Shown one piece after another: positions 1 through 8,409 of a stretch of 37,284 nt of DNA (position 1 is the stretch's first letter; every line of letters starts with the position of its first letter). Under the pieces are notes generated by a model. The model ran no database searches. It was not told the DNA's origin and saw nothing but the letters and a program-made list of their open reading frames with translations. A program made the translations under genes and the position numbers. The stretch comes from JBBQSF01 sp038214085 (GTDB taxonomy: Bacteria; Bacteroidota; Bacteroidia; Bacteroidales; CG2-30-32-10): contig JBBQSF010000010.1 of assembly GCA_038214085.1 (NCBI GenBank), positions 1 to 37,284 of the forward strand, in the 5' to 3' direction.

Positions 1-29
1 AAAAATTAGCACAAAGGTGAAAACTGATT

Positions 30-50
30 TCTCCCGATATTTTCGGGAGA
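30..50. repeat. Short perfect hairpin
   Basis: The arms tctcccga (30-37) and tcgggaga (43-50) are perfectly complementary around a five-base loop. No T-run follows on the plus strand, so it is not a clear terminator. Confidence 0.5.
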
Positions 51-232
51 AAAGTGCGTTGGCAATGGAAAATTTGGAGCGGCGGCATCTTGTGCGACGA
101 CGGGTGAGATGGCTGTGGCATGGAAGCGAAGGAACGTGCGAAAAACAGCCATCGCAGTGCTTTTAAATTTTCCTTGACTTTTTGCTATCTTTTTGGACAA
201 GCAAAAAGCTAAAAAAAACCAACAATTCAAAA

Positions 233-290
233 GTTCACTTCTTTCTTTTCTTTGCCTCGTTCCTAAAGGAAGTAAAAGAAAGAAGTGAAC
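233..290. repeat. 17-bp perfect inverted repeat
   Basis: The arms gttcacttctttctttt (233-249) and its exact complement (274-290) are separated by 24 bases. The arms are purine/pyrimidine-biased. It lies in the gene-free region and could form a long hairpin in RNA from either strand. There is no adjacent gene for it to terminate. Confidence 0.6.
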
Positions 291-863
291 CTGAAAATAT
301 TCATGAAAGAAAAAGATAAAAATATTTTTAAGTTCATTGAAATAACCATTAAAGCATAGCGTAAAAAATTAGCACAGGCGCAAAAACTTAATGTCCCGCA
401 ACAACGGTAATTTTTGCAGCCCACAGTCAGAGCCTCAGCTTGCCAACGCAATTGCCTTGCACAGTGAGACCCTGACGTGCCAACGCAAATGCGAAAAATC
501 CGCCATGCCGGCAAAAGCCTGCTGCAAAAGAGAAAGCATAAGCATATTCGGGCAGATTGACTTCCAGCCTTTCCGGCAGGCAGGTTTGCCAGCTTTTTTG
601 TGCCGAGCGGCATGAGTTAAATTTTGTTGTTTGTGATTTTGAATGCAATTCGGTAAAAAAGCGAAAAAAACTATCTTTGATTTATATATTTTAGGTTTTA
701 TAGTACAGCGCAACTTTGAATGCAGCAAGTACTCCGAAATTGAAATAAAAATTAAGCCACTCACCATTCGGTGAAACTTTTGTTGACCCAAGGAATGGCT
801 TGCGTTATTTTACCAATTCTTAATTCAATTAGTCCAAAGACTATTTTGAATTTTAGAATTGTA

Positions 864-926
864 AATGCCGATCGACAATATATTTAATCTGAGTTTTTGG
901 ATTATTATATATTGCGAATCGGTATT
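864..926. repeat. Imperfect inverted repeat at the aroK 3' end
   Basis: aatgccgat (864-872) can pair with atcggtatt (918-926) with one G-U pair, and the inner caatata (876-882) with tatattg (908-914). It overlaps the stop codon of the shikimate kinase gene. It may form a 3'-end structure on the minus-strand transcript, but no good U-tract follows, so calling it a terminator is only inference. Confidence 0.35.
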
Positions 927-1431
927 ACTTCAAATTCTCTAAAAACTCAAGCAGTTCTGCAATTTTAAAATTTTCTCCTTTCATAATTAATTTTGCTTTA
1001 TTGTAAAATTTTTCGCGTTCAGATAAATTCTTTTTAATTGTTTCAGGAAGTTCTTCAAGGGGAATGTCAGCAAGCAAAGGCCGTTTTTGTTTTGATTGTG
1101 TGAGCCTTTTAGCAAGACTTTCGTGCGACATTTTAATGTAAACTGTGGTTCCTGCAATATTCATAATGTCCATATTGTTGTTAAAGCAAGGCATTCCTCC
1201 GCCGGTACTCACTACAATATTTTTATTTTTAATTATTTCTTTCAGCAGTTCATGTTCCATATTTCGGAAGCATTCTTCGCCTTCAGATTCAAATATTTCT
1301 GCAATGCTTTTTTCAGCAATCACTTCAATAATAGTATCGGTATCCATAAACGGATATCCAAGTTTCCATGCAAGTTTCTTTCCTATGGTGCTTTTGCCAC
1401 AGCCCATGTAGCCAATTATGAAAATAATCAT
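925..1431 (-). CDS. aroK: Shikimate kinase
   Basis: This 168-residue cytoplasmic kinase has the usual length of the family. It transfers phosphate from ATP to the 3-hydroxyl of shikimate, the fifth step towards chorismate and the aromatic amino acids. The P-loop GYMGCGKST is at residues 7-15. The DTD motif (residues 30-32) follows, then an arginine in FRNMEHE near residue 56 and the STGGG substrate motif at about 75-79. The lid arginine lies in KRPLLAD. The ATG at 1431 puts the P-loop at the normal distance from the N-terminus. The gene lies downstream of, and on the same strand as, the T9SS protein, but an AT-rich gap of about 120 bases makes an operon uncertain. Confidence 0.93.
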   Translation of the reverse strand: MIIFIIGYMGCGKSTIGKKLAWKLGYPFMDTDTIIEVIAEKSIAEIFESEGEECFRNMEHELLKEIIKNKNIVVSTGGGMPCFNNNMDIMNIAGTTVYIKMSHESLAKRLTQSKQKRPLLADIPLEELPETIKKNLSEREKFYNKAKLIMKGENFKIAELLEFLENLK

Positions 1432-1550
1432 TGATAAAAAAATTATTTATACTTTTTAATTTTTTGGAATTTTAATTTTTAATCCAACTATGAAATAAAT
1501 ATTGTTTAATTGAAACTTCCTCTCTCTAAAGCAAATAAATTAAAACATAA

Positions 1551-3587
1551 TTATTTGATTAAAATAATTTTTTTAATTAGTGAGAGTTTTGAAGTTTTAA
1601 CTAAGCAATAGTAGACACCTCCAGTTTTATCTGTTGCATCCCAAATGATTTTATGAGTGCCCTCAGTTTGCATCTCGTCAACAAGTTCCTCAATATTCAA
1701 GTTAGCTGCATTATATATGCTTATTTTAACATTTTCTGTTGAAGGTAAGTCGTATTCTATTGTGCAAAAAGTAAAAAATGGATTTGGATAAATTTTTAAA
1801 CTATTGTTATCAAAACTACTATCATTAAGGATTGTATCTTTTTTAATCAATGTGGTAATGTCTTCTTGATTATTTTTTTTGGATTGAGCCCCACACAAAG
1901 CCGGGTTAATTGATGCGTGTAATTGGCATCCTGTTTCTGTTTTAAAACCTGGCTTTAAAACAATTTTATTACCTGCAGTAATATTTGTAGTTACATTTGA
2001 CCTTACAATAAACTCTTGTGCAGTAAAAGATGAACCTAAATAATTAGGACTTTCAAATGAAGCATTATAGGGCGTGGCTATAGATTCAGGATTGTTGGGT
2101 GACTGTGGAGAAATTATTAAATCATTTTTTACAGAAAAATCCTGATTGTAATAAAGGTCACGGTTTTTAAGAGTCATATTTGTACATTCATTATCCCATT
2201 GTGTTTTAACAACATTACTTAACCCCCATACACTTTCACCTCCTGTTAAATTAGAGGTATTTCTGCAGAAATGATTATTATATAAACCTTCAGGATAAGA
2301 GATATAAGAGTCATCTAATAAACTTACGGTGTGTTGTAAAAGTGTATTATAAACATAATTACCTGAGCCTGTATCAAATTGCTGCAATTCCATCCAAGCT
2401 AGAACCTCTCCCCAATTACAATTATGTGTATTATCGGGTATGTAATTTTGATTATCACATCCGGGAAAACCCTGTGTACCATTCGAAATTGGATATGTAG
2501 TTTTATAAACTGAATTAAAAAATTTCGCATCTCCATTAGACTGAAATTGATCAAAAAGGTTTTTTGTAAAAGTATTTCTAAAATAAAACATTTCTGTTGA
2601 AGAAAAGTAATTTGGATGATTAGCACCAAATAAATTATATGAAATTAATGGAACCTGAATATCAAATGCTCCATGCCCAATATCTTCCTTAAGATCTGTG
2701 TTTAGTGGATTATGATGCCATTTATATGTGTCATTATATGTGTCATGAAATAGAACATTATAATAAAAATTATGGATAAATGCATCTGCTTTATTAAAAT
2801 AGTCATAATAAGAATTATCTACTTTATAAATATATAGCATGGCACAAATAACACCTGCTTGCATATTAATTTCTGAAGGTGCTGTAGTTACATTGCAACC
2901 TGATCCAGTGGCAAAAGTATGCCCGCAAACGGCATATTTATCATAGTAGTTAGAATTATCGATCCAAAAATTATAATTGATAAAATTTAAAGAGGCACAA
3001 ACTTTTACTTTTAACCATGTAGCAAAGTTACCATATGTTGATATATCTGTATCATCCCATGACTCAATAGGAACAAATCCAGTTGGGATATTAGTATTGG
3101 ATAAAATAGTATTGTTTGTATTCAAAAGATATACATATCGTGCCATTGCCCATAAAATGCGGCCATTGTTATAAAAATTTGCTGGCCACATAGGAATCTC
3201 TGTTGAATTGTATGAATAAACTTTTGAAGTTACATCTCCTTGATTACTAAAGAAATAATTTGAGCCTATTTTTTTATATTGTAAAAGATAAGAATATTGA
3301 ATAAATTTGTTTAGATAACATTTGTCATCGGTTGCATCATACAAATTCAGATATGACAAAAGCAACATCGGTATATTTTCATAATCTAATGGTTGGTCTC
3401 TTACCCCCCAATTATAAATACTTATTGAATTATTCCCAACAATAGTTGAATTTTTTTCTAACCAACCATCATAGGCTTCTTTAATCGGAAATGTTTTCTC
3501 ATAATTCGATAAAGTCTGTGCTTTTGAATATTTTGATAGATTTACAACCAAAATGAGTATTATTAAAAAACGTATATATGTTTTCAT
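1551..3587 (-). CDS. Large T9SS-secreted protein, possible alpha/alpha-toroid carbohydrate-active domain
   Basis: The 678-residue product starts with a signal peptide (residues 1-24, ending SKAQ). It ends with a type A T9SS sorting domain (about 600-678; IYPNPF near its start, GGVYYCLVK near its end), so it should be exported across the outer membrane and anchored or released at the surface. A short stretch near 535-565 (NITAGNKIVLKPGFK) matches the small beta motif often placed just before T9SS tails in Bacteroidota. The main body (25-530) is rich in Trp, Tyr and Asn and looks helical. The motif EDIGHGAFDIQ at about 301-311 recalls motifs in alpha/alpha-toroid glycosidases, lyases and epimerases. 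I cannot name a family. It begins 16 bases downstream of the broken tail-fibre-like gene on the same strand, so the two were probably co-transcribed. Confidence 0.75.
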   Translation of the reverse strand: MKTYIRFLIILILVVNLSKYSKAQTLSNYEKTFPIKEAYDGWLEKNSTIVGNNSISIYNWGVRDQPLDYENIPMLLLSYLNLYDATDDKCYLNKFIQYSYLLQYKKIGSNYFFSNQGDVTSKVYSYNSTEIPMWPANFYNNGRILWAMARYVYLLNTNNTILSNTNIPTGFVPIESWDDTDISTYGNFATWLKVKVCASLNFINYNFWIDNSNYYDKYAVCGHTFATGSGCNVTTAPSEINMQAGVICAMLYIYKVDNSYYDYFNKADAFIHNFYYNVLFHDTYNDTYKWHHNPLNTDLKEDIGHGAFDIQVPLISYNLFGANHPNYFSSTEMFYFRNTFTKNLFDQFQSNGDAKFFNSVYKTTYPISNGTQGFPGCDNQNYIPDNTHNCNWGEVLAWMELQQFDTGSGNYVYNTLLQHTVSLLDDSYISYPEGLYNNHFCRNTSNLTGGESVWGLSNVVKTQWDNECTNMTLKNRDLYYNQDFSVKNDLIISPQSPNNPESIATPYNASFESPNYLGSSFTAQEFIVRSNVTTNITAGNKIVLKPGFKTETGCQLHASINPALCGAQSKKNNQEDITTLIKKDTILNDSSFDNNSLKIYPNPFFTFCTIEYDLPSTENVKISIYNAANLNIEELVDEMQTEGTHKIIWDATDKTGGVYYCLVKTSKLSLIKKIILIK

Positions 3588-3603
3588 TTATATCCAGTTT
3601 TAA

Positions 3604-4681
3604 CTATTCATTAATAATTAAGGACTTTAATTCAGTATTTTCTTTTTCAAGTTTTTCAAGTTTTTTATTAAGTTGTATCATGTAAAGGGTGAGTTCCTCA
3701 ATTTTTTCTAACAATAATGCATTCATTTTGCCCACTTTTATTCCATTTGCTTCAACTTCAGAAGCTGATGGAATATTTGGTAAATGATTATTCTCTTTAA
3801 TGAAAACTTCTAAATCATTTAGGGTTTTTAAATTGTAAGTGTTTATAAACACATAATCTGGCCAAGTTGTACTGGTAGTTTCTATTTGAATTTCTTTTGC
3901 TCCAATGATTCCATTTACAGCTAGTTTGTAATTATTTGGGTTGCTTGAAAGGTTTGTGCCAATACCGATATTACCATTATCTTTAATAAAAAGAAAATTA
4001 TTTCCATAATTATTACTTCCACTGGGTTTCCAAAAGTTTAAGCCGCCTGATGTTGTATTATATTCTATTGCCCACTGACCCCCAATTTGCGCTAGATGTA
4101 GGATAATTCTGTCCGAAAATTAATGAACTGTTAGTTCCCTCAATTGAAATATTTCCATAAACATGTAACTTGTGTAAAGGATTAGTAGTGCCAATACCAA
4201 CGGTTTTGTCAGATTGTATTCTCATAATTTCATTATAAGATCCAAATGAGTTCCTAAGTGTAAAAGCAAAATTACCACCCTTTGTTGTGTTATCAGGTTG
4301 AATTAATGTAATTGAACCAGCAGTTGAATTGCCACCACTTATTGATTGAACAACAAAACCTAAAGCAGCATACTGGCCACTTGGAGAAGTAGTTGGGCAA
4401 GAATTATCCAAACGTAACGAGATTGTTGGCATTGCAGTAGGTGAGTACACTGCATTTTTTGTGTCAAATACATTTAATAGACTATTAGGTGTTTGTGTGC
4501 CAAGTCCAATTTTTCCACTATTTTCGTATATTATACTATTGCCAATAGTGCTACCAGTTACGGTCCATCTTGGAATGTTATTAATCGTGCCGCTCCCTGT
4601 TACATTTTGCCCAAATGCAGCATTTGAAACTGAGTTGAATATAAGTGAAATGCTAAAGATTAGGGAAATTAAATTTTTCAT
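3604..4681 (-). pseudogene. Surface tail-fibre-like protein, split by a one-base frameshift
   Basis: The start at 4681 opens a signal peptide (MKNLISLIFSISLIFNSVSN). It is followed by a beta-rich region typical of Bacteroidota tail-fibre/S74-peptidase-like surface proteins: repeats such as GKIGLGTQTPNSLLNV and KTVGIGTTNPLHKLHVYG. This frame stops at 4058. The next frame runs on as GQWAIEYNTTSGGLNFWK and GNIGIGTNLSNPNNYKLAVNG, then the family's hallmark C-terminus (HLPNIPSASEVEANGIKVGK, KIEELTLYMIQLNKKLEKLE), a coiled coil ending at 3604. The break is a run of five C (plus strand 4079-4083). Four would restore NWGQWAIEY and one reading frame of about 358 residues. Possible causes are a sequencing or assembly error, a real mutation, or phase variation. 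It lies just upstream of the 678-residue T9SS protein. Confidence 0.75.
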
Positions 4682-4752
4682 ATGTACAAGTTTTAGGTTT
4701 TTATGGTTAAATATTGTGTTTTGTTTCAATTGCATCTTTCACAATTAAAGTT

Positions 4753-4760
4753 CAAATATA
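4753..4760 (-). promoter_or_regulatory. Candidate Bacteroidota -7 box for the tail-fibre-like gene
   Basis: On the minus strand the sequence reads TATATTTG, matching TAnnTTTG, about 70 bases ahead of the 4681 start. I see no good -33 TTTG at the usual spacing, so this is weak. Confidence 0.3.
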
Positions 4761-4901
4761 TAATAATAATGTTGATATAAAAAATATTTTTCGATTACTT
4801 TTAAGAATTTGCTTTGTTTAAATATAATCTCAATAATAGCATATATCTTTCATATCAGTATTGTATTGCGCTATTTAATTCCAAATTTTGACATAATTTC
4901 C

Positions 4902-4909
4902 TATTTTTG
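4902..4909 (+). promoter_or_regulatory. Candidate -7 box ahead of the polysaccharide cluster
   Basis: TATTTTTG matches the Bacteroidota -7 consensus TAnnTTTG and sits 16 bases before the ATG at 4926. A clear -33 element is not visible. If real, transcripts would start too late to use the upstream ATG at 4809, which supports the 4926 start. Confidence 0.35.
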
Positions 4910-4925
4910 CATTCTGGAAATTAAT

Positions 4926-6182
4926 ATGCTTAAATTTTCTCTAAAATCTGAGTTTTCACGTAATGTACTTACTTTAGCAACTGGTACTACAATTGCTCAG
5001 GCCATAGGTTTTTTGATAATGCCCTTTCTTACCCGATTATACACGCCAGAGGATTTTGGAATTTTTGCAATATTTATGTCTGTCGTTTCAGGAATCTCAG
5101 TAATTATAAATGGACGTTACGATCTTGCAATATTGCTTCCAAAAAGCGACAACGATTCATACAGGCTTGTATTGCTTAGTTTTTTTATTTGTTCTGCTAT
5201 ATCTTTGTTTTCACTAATTGTTGTTGGGGTGTTGTCTTTGTTTAATCTTATTTCATTATGGTTTTTATTGATTCCTGTTTTTATTTTCCTTACCGGAATT
5301 TATCAAATTTTTGTTAATTGGAAAAACCGGAAAAAAAAATACAATCAAATTTCTTTTTTCAGGATCAATAATTCTGTAGCAATAAATGGATCAACATTGC
5401 TTTTTGGCATTTTGAAATTTAATTCGATTGGCTTGATAATAGGCAGTTTGACAGGTCTTGTGATTTCCAATTTTATTTTTTTAAGAAAAGAGATCAAGCA
5501 ATTTGTTCGCCAGTTGCGGAATACAAAGTTTTCCTACCTTAAACTAAGCGCATACAGGTACAGGCAAATGCCAAAGACTAATTCTATTCAGGCCCTGATT
5601 GATATGTTTCAGTTAAACGGAATTATTTATTTAATTCCCGTTTTTTTTAGTTCAACGATATTAGGGTTGTATTCATTTGGGATGAGGATTCTTCAAGCTC
5701 CAATAAACTTAATTGGTTCTTCAATTGCACAGGTATTTTACCAACGTGCATCTGAAATATATAGTGCCAACCAGGACATTCAGGGTATGATAAAAGAAAC
5801 CATTAAAAAAGCGGCATTGATTGCATTACCTATTCCTGTTATCTTGCTCTTGGTAGGAGAAGATTTATTTGCATTTGTGTTCAGCGAAAAATGGAAAATT
5901 GCCGGTCTCTATGCTAAGATTCTGTCGCCTTGGATATATTTTGATTTTATTCGCATGACTATTTCGCAAACAGCCATCATTATTAATAAGCAAAAGCAAC
6001 TTGTCTATATTACAATTATTGGTAGTGTTATTTTAACTGTTTCTATTCTATATGCTGGAATATTCTCTGAAAATATTTTAACAGGATTTTATATGCTTTC
6101 TGTCTTGTTATCCCTTTTAAATATTTATATTGTTTTTTGGATTTATAAGAATAGCAAAAAACAAATAGCAAAAATTATTTAA
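4926..6182 (+). CDS. Wzx-type polysaccharide flippase
   Basis: A multi-spanning inner-membrane protein of 418 residues, with about a dozen hydrophobic segments. The N-terminus (SEFSRNVLTLATGTTIAQAI, then LTRLYTPEDFGIFA) is the classic opening of the polysaccharide-transporter/MOP-superfamily flippases. These move undecaprenyl-linked oligosaccharide units from the cytoplasmic to the periplasmic face. The frame is open back to 4809, but the extra 39 residues are not family-like and contain a promoter-like box, so the ATG at 4926 is preferred. It is the first gene of the cluster; the next begins 13 bases after its stop. A flippase followed by polymerase-like genes points to a Wzx/Wzy-dependent surface glycan (O-antigen, capsule or exopolysaccharide). 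Confidence 0.88.
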   Translation: MLKFSLKSEFSRNVLTLATGTTIAQAIGFLIMPFLTRLYTPEDFGIFAIFMSVVSGISVIINGRYDLAILLPKSDNDSYRLVLLSFFICSAISLFSLIVVGVLSLFNLISLWFLLIPVFIFLTGIYQIFVNWKNRKKKYNQISFFRINNSVAINGSTLLFGILKFNSIGLIIGSLTGLVISNFIFLRKEIKQFVRQLRNTKFSYLKLSAYRYRQMPKTNSIQALIDMFQLNGIIYLIPVFFSSTILGLYSFGMRILQAPINLIGSSIAQVFYQRASEIYSANQDIQGMIKETIKKAALIALPIPVILLLVGEDLFAFVFSEKWKIAGLYAKILSPWIYFDFIRMTISQTAIIINKQKQLVYITIIGSVILTVSILYAGIFSENILTGFYMLSVLLSLLNIYIVFWIYKNSKKQIAKII

Positions 6183-6194
6183 TTGAATACGGTA

Positions 6195-7490
6195 ATGAAA
6201 ACTTGGAAATTTAAACTTAAAGTTAATGATAAACTTATTTTAAACAATATAGTTGCGTTTTTTATTTTCCAAAGTTTATTTATAACATTTAGAATTCTTG
6301 TTATCGGATCTAGAGATTCAAGCAATGCTTTCGAATTTTTTATTTCATCACTTCCTGATTTGTTTGCGCTTTATATATTTGCGCTTGTATTGTTGAATGG
6401 CGAGGGAAAAATCAGTTATAAAAACTTTTCCTTACTTGATAAAATCATATTTGGGTTTATCTTTTCTAATATTATTCTTGGGACTTTTTTAGCGGGAAAT
6501 ATTATGCTATCGTTATATGCTATCAGGATGTCCTATTTTCCTATGATTTTCTATTTTATTGCCAGATTTGGTATAAAAGCCGATTCTGATCAATTTGAAA
6601 TTGTCACAAAAAAAATAGTCAACTGGTACATTATTATTGGAATTATTGGACTTATACTTTATTTCTTTATGCCGGAAGTTATGGAGTATATGACTTTAAA
6701 ATCAGGAGCAATTGTGCTAAGTGGTTATATAATAAGAATTGGTTCCGTTTTTTGGTCGCCGGTAGTATTTGCTTCTTTTATGTCAGTTTGTGCAATATAT
6801 TTTTATTATAAAATTTTACAAAAGGATAACATTTGGTATTATTTGCTTTTTTCATTATTCTGGTGTTGTCTTTTTCTTTCAGTAACTCGTGGCGCAATTA
6901 TTACCTTTTTTATTGGATGGGTAGTTTTAACAATTATGTATGGAAAATACAGGGCTTTCTTAAAATCAACAGGGTTTATTGCAATTGTTATGATTATCCT
7001 GTGGTTTGTTGATCCCAGTGTTTATAAAGTTTCTGCGTTTATTGCCGAATCTTCTGTCGAAACTATGATGCTGACAAAGGGATATTCAAGAGTTGACTTA
7101 TGGATTGCTTCTTTCGAAGATTTTATTGAAAAACCTATGGGGTACGGTTTAGGAAAAGCTGGGCATGTTGCGGTCAGGTTTTTTGGGAAATTATCAAAAG
7201 AGGCCGCAGTCTCCTCCACTGATGGTTGGTATCTTAAGCTTGCCAATGAAACAGGGCTTTGGGGTTTGTTAACATATTTTACTTTAATAATTACATTTTT
7301 TATACAATCTATAAAATATTTGCGAAAAATTAAACACAGTTTTTTTAATTTTCTGTTTGTAATATTCTTGATGGTTGGCGTTCAAAATATTGTTAGTAAT
7401 GTTAATGATTTTTATTCATTCTCATGCTTATTTTGGCTAATTATAGGGTTCTCTCAAAATTTAATAGTTCTCTCATGGATAACAAAATAG
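6195..7490 (+). CDS. O-antigen polymerase/ligase-like membrane protein (Wzy candidate)
   Basis: The product of about 431 residues is almost entirely hydrophobic helices with one larger loop. The arrangement fits the O-antigen ligase/polymerase superfamily: GYGLGKAGHVAVRFF and, after it, SSTDGWYLKLANETGLWGLL resemble the periplasmic loop motif (G.G.....H....L...G..G) of these enzymes. It would join glycan repeat units in the periplasm (Wzy role) or transfer the polymer to its acceptor. The frame opens with a TTG at 6183, but the in-frame ATG at 6195 is preferred. Its sequence differs from the two closely related genes at 9408 and 14249, so this is the best candidate for the repeat-unit polymerase. 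Its last 16 bases overlap the next gene, suggesting translational coupling. Confidence 0.75.
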   Translation: MKTWKFKLKVNDKLILNNIVAFFIFQSLFITFRILVIGSRDSSNAFEFFISSLPDLFALYIFALVLLNGEGKISYKNFSLLDKIIFGFIFSNIILGTFLAGNIMLSLYAIRMSYFPMIFYFIARFGIKADSDQFEIVTKKIVNWYIIIGIIGLILYFFMPEVMEYMTLKSGAIVLSGYIIRIGSVFWSPVVFASFMSVCAIYFYYKILQKDNIWYYLLFSLFWCCLFLSVTRGAIITFFIGWVVLTIMYGKYRAFLKSTGFIAIVMIILWFVDPSVYKVSAFIAESSVETMMLTKGYSRVDLWIASFEDFIEKPMGYGLGKAGHVAVRFFGKLSKEAAVSSTDGWYLKLANETGLWGLLTYFTLIITFFIQSIKYLRKIKHSFFNFLFVIFLMVGVQNIVSNVNDFYSFSCLFWLIIGFSQNLIVLSWITK

Positions 7491-8392
7491 ATATTTCTAT
7501 TGTAATTGTTAGTTACAATGTTAAGGAATTTGTTCATAATTGCTTGACGTCAGTATTTGAGTTTTTTGACAAAACAATAATAAAGGAGGTGATTGTAGTT
7601 GATAATAACTCAGCTGATAAAACTGTTGAGCATATTGAAAAAGAATTTCCCCAGGTAATAATAGTAAAAAACTTAACAAATAAAGGTTTTCCGGGAGCCA
7701 ACAATCAGGCATTTAAACTATGCAAAGGTGAATATATCCTGATGCTAAATCCTGATGCTGAATTAATTGATAATTCCATTAATAAATTATTTTATTTCCT
7801 CAGGAACAATCCTCATATTTCAATAATTGGGCCCAAGGTTCTTAATACTGACAGGTCTTTTCAGCAATCAATATGGCGCTTCCCGAAAATTAAATATATT
7901 TTTGCTGATAGTTTTTACCTGAAATTTTTAAATAAAGACAAATATTATAAAGATAAAAATTTAAGTCAGACTTTTGATGTTGATTCAGTTTCCGGATCAG
8001 TATTGATGTTTAAGAGGGATTTGATAAATGATATCGGGATGCTGGACGAAAATTTATTCTGGATTGAAGATGTTGATTTTTGTTTTAAAGCCAGACAAAA
8101 GAATTTGAGGGTAGTTTACTATCCTGAAACTGCTATAGTTCATCACTTAGGTAAAAGTGTAAGAAAAAATTATAATGTTGCTTATTATAACAAAATATTC
8201 AATTATATCAAGTATTATAAAAAACATCATTCAGTTTTTCAGTATTTCATTGTCTGGGTAATTAGCTTTTTTCAGGTAATTTATAAGCTGATTTTGTTTT
8301 GGTTATTTTCCCCATTTAAAACCATTTATTATAAAAAAGCAAAAGCATATTTATATACATTCAGGTTTTTTTTCTTAAAAATGAAAATTTAA
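7475..8392 (+). CDS. Glycosyltransferase family 2, rhamnosyltransferase-like
   Basis: A 305-residue GT-A fold enzyme. The start region ISIVIVSYNVKEFVHNCLTS is the typical GT2 beginning. VVDNNSADKT binds the nucleotide, NPDAEL is the DXD-like metal-binding motif, and WIEDVDFCFKARQ carries the ED catalytic-base region. The C-terminal 60 residues contain a hydrophobic, aromatic-rich segment that may tether it to the inner membrane. The pattern resembles WbbL-like rhamnosyltransferases; donor and acceptor cannot be told from sequence. The ATG at 7475 gives a normal GT2 N-terminus; an upstream start would add residues inside the previous gene. It overlaps that gene by 16 bases and precedes the C5-epimerase-like gene by 17. 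Confidence 0.88.
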   Translation: MDNKIDISIVIVSYNVKEFVHNCLTSVFEFFDKTIIKEVIVVDNNSADKTVEHIEKEFPQVIIVKNLTNKGFPGANNQAFKLCKGEYILMLNPDAELIDNSINKLFYFLRNNPHISIIGPKVLNTDRSFQQSIWRFPKIKYIFADSFYLKFLNKDKYYKDKNLSQTFDVDSVSGSVLMFKRDLINDIGMLDENLFWIEDVDFCFKARQKNLRVVYYPETAIVHHLGKSVRKNYNVAYYNKIFNYIKYYKKHHSVFQYFIVWVISFFQVIYKLILFWLFSPFKTIYYKKAKAYLYTFRFFFLKMKI

Positions 8393-8409
8393 TTTTTATA
8401 GCTTAAGCA

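Larger units (their letters stand above)
1..924. other. Gene-free region with hairpins and short repeats
   Basis: I see no credible gene here. The open frames on both strands are short, overlap each other and have unnatural composition. The stretch from about 390 to 620 is visibly richer in G and C than the surrounding DNA. A 13-base word (aaaaattagcaca) occurs at 1-13 and again at 364-376. The word TGCCAACGCA occurs at 441-450 and 478-487, and inverted at 55-64. Hairpins are listed separately. This resembles the non-coding repeat-rich spacers found between genes in environmental Bacteroidota. Its role is unknown. Confidence 0.6.

Noticed and set aside
263..791. Several overlapping ORFs of 73-118 codons on both strands
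   Set aside because: They overlap in different frames, have Cys- and Phe-rich unnatural composition and no family motif; they follow from the repeat-rich DNA.
4809..4925. Longer N-terminus for the flippase
   Set aside because: The extra 39 residues are not family-like and contain a promoter-like box; the ATG at 4926 gives the classic start.
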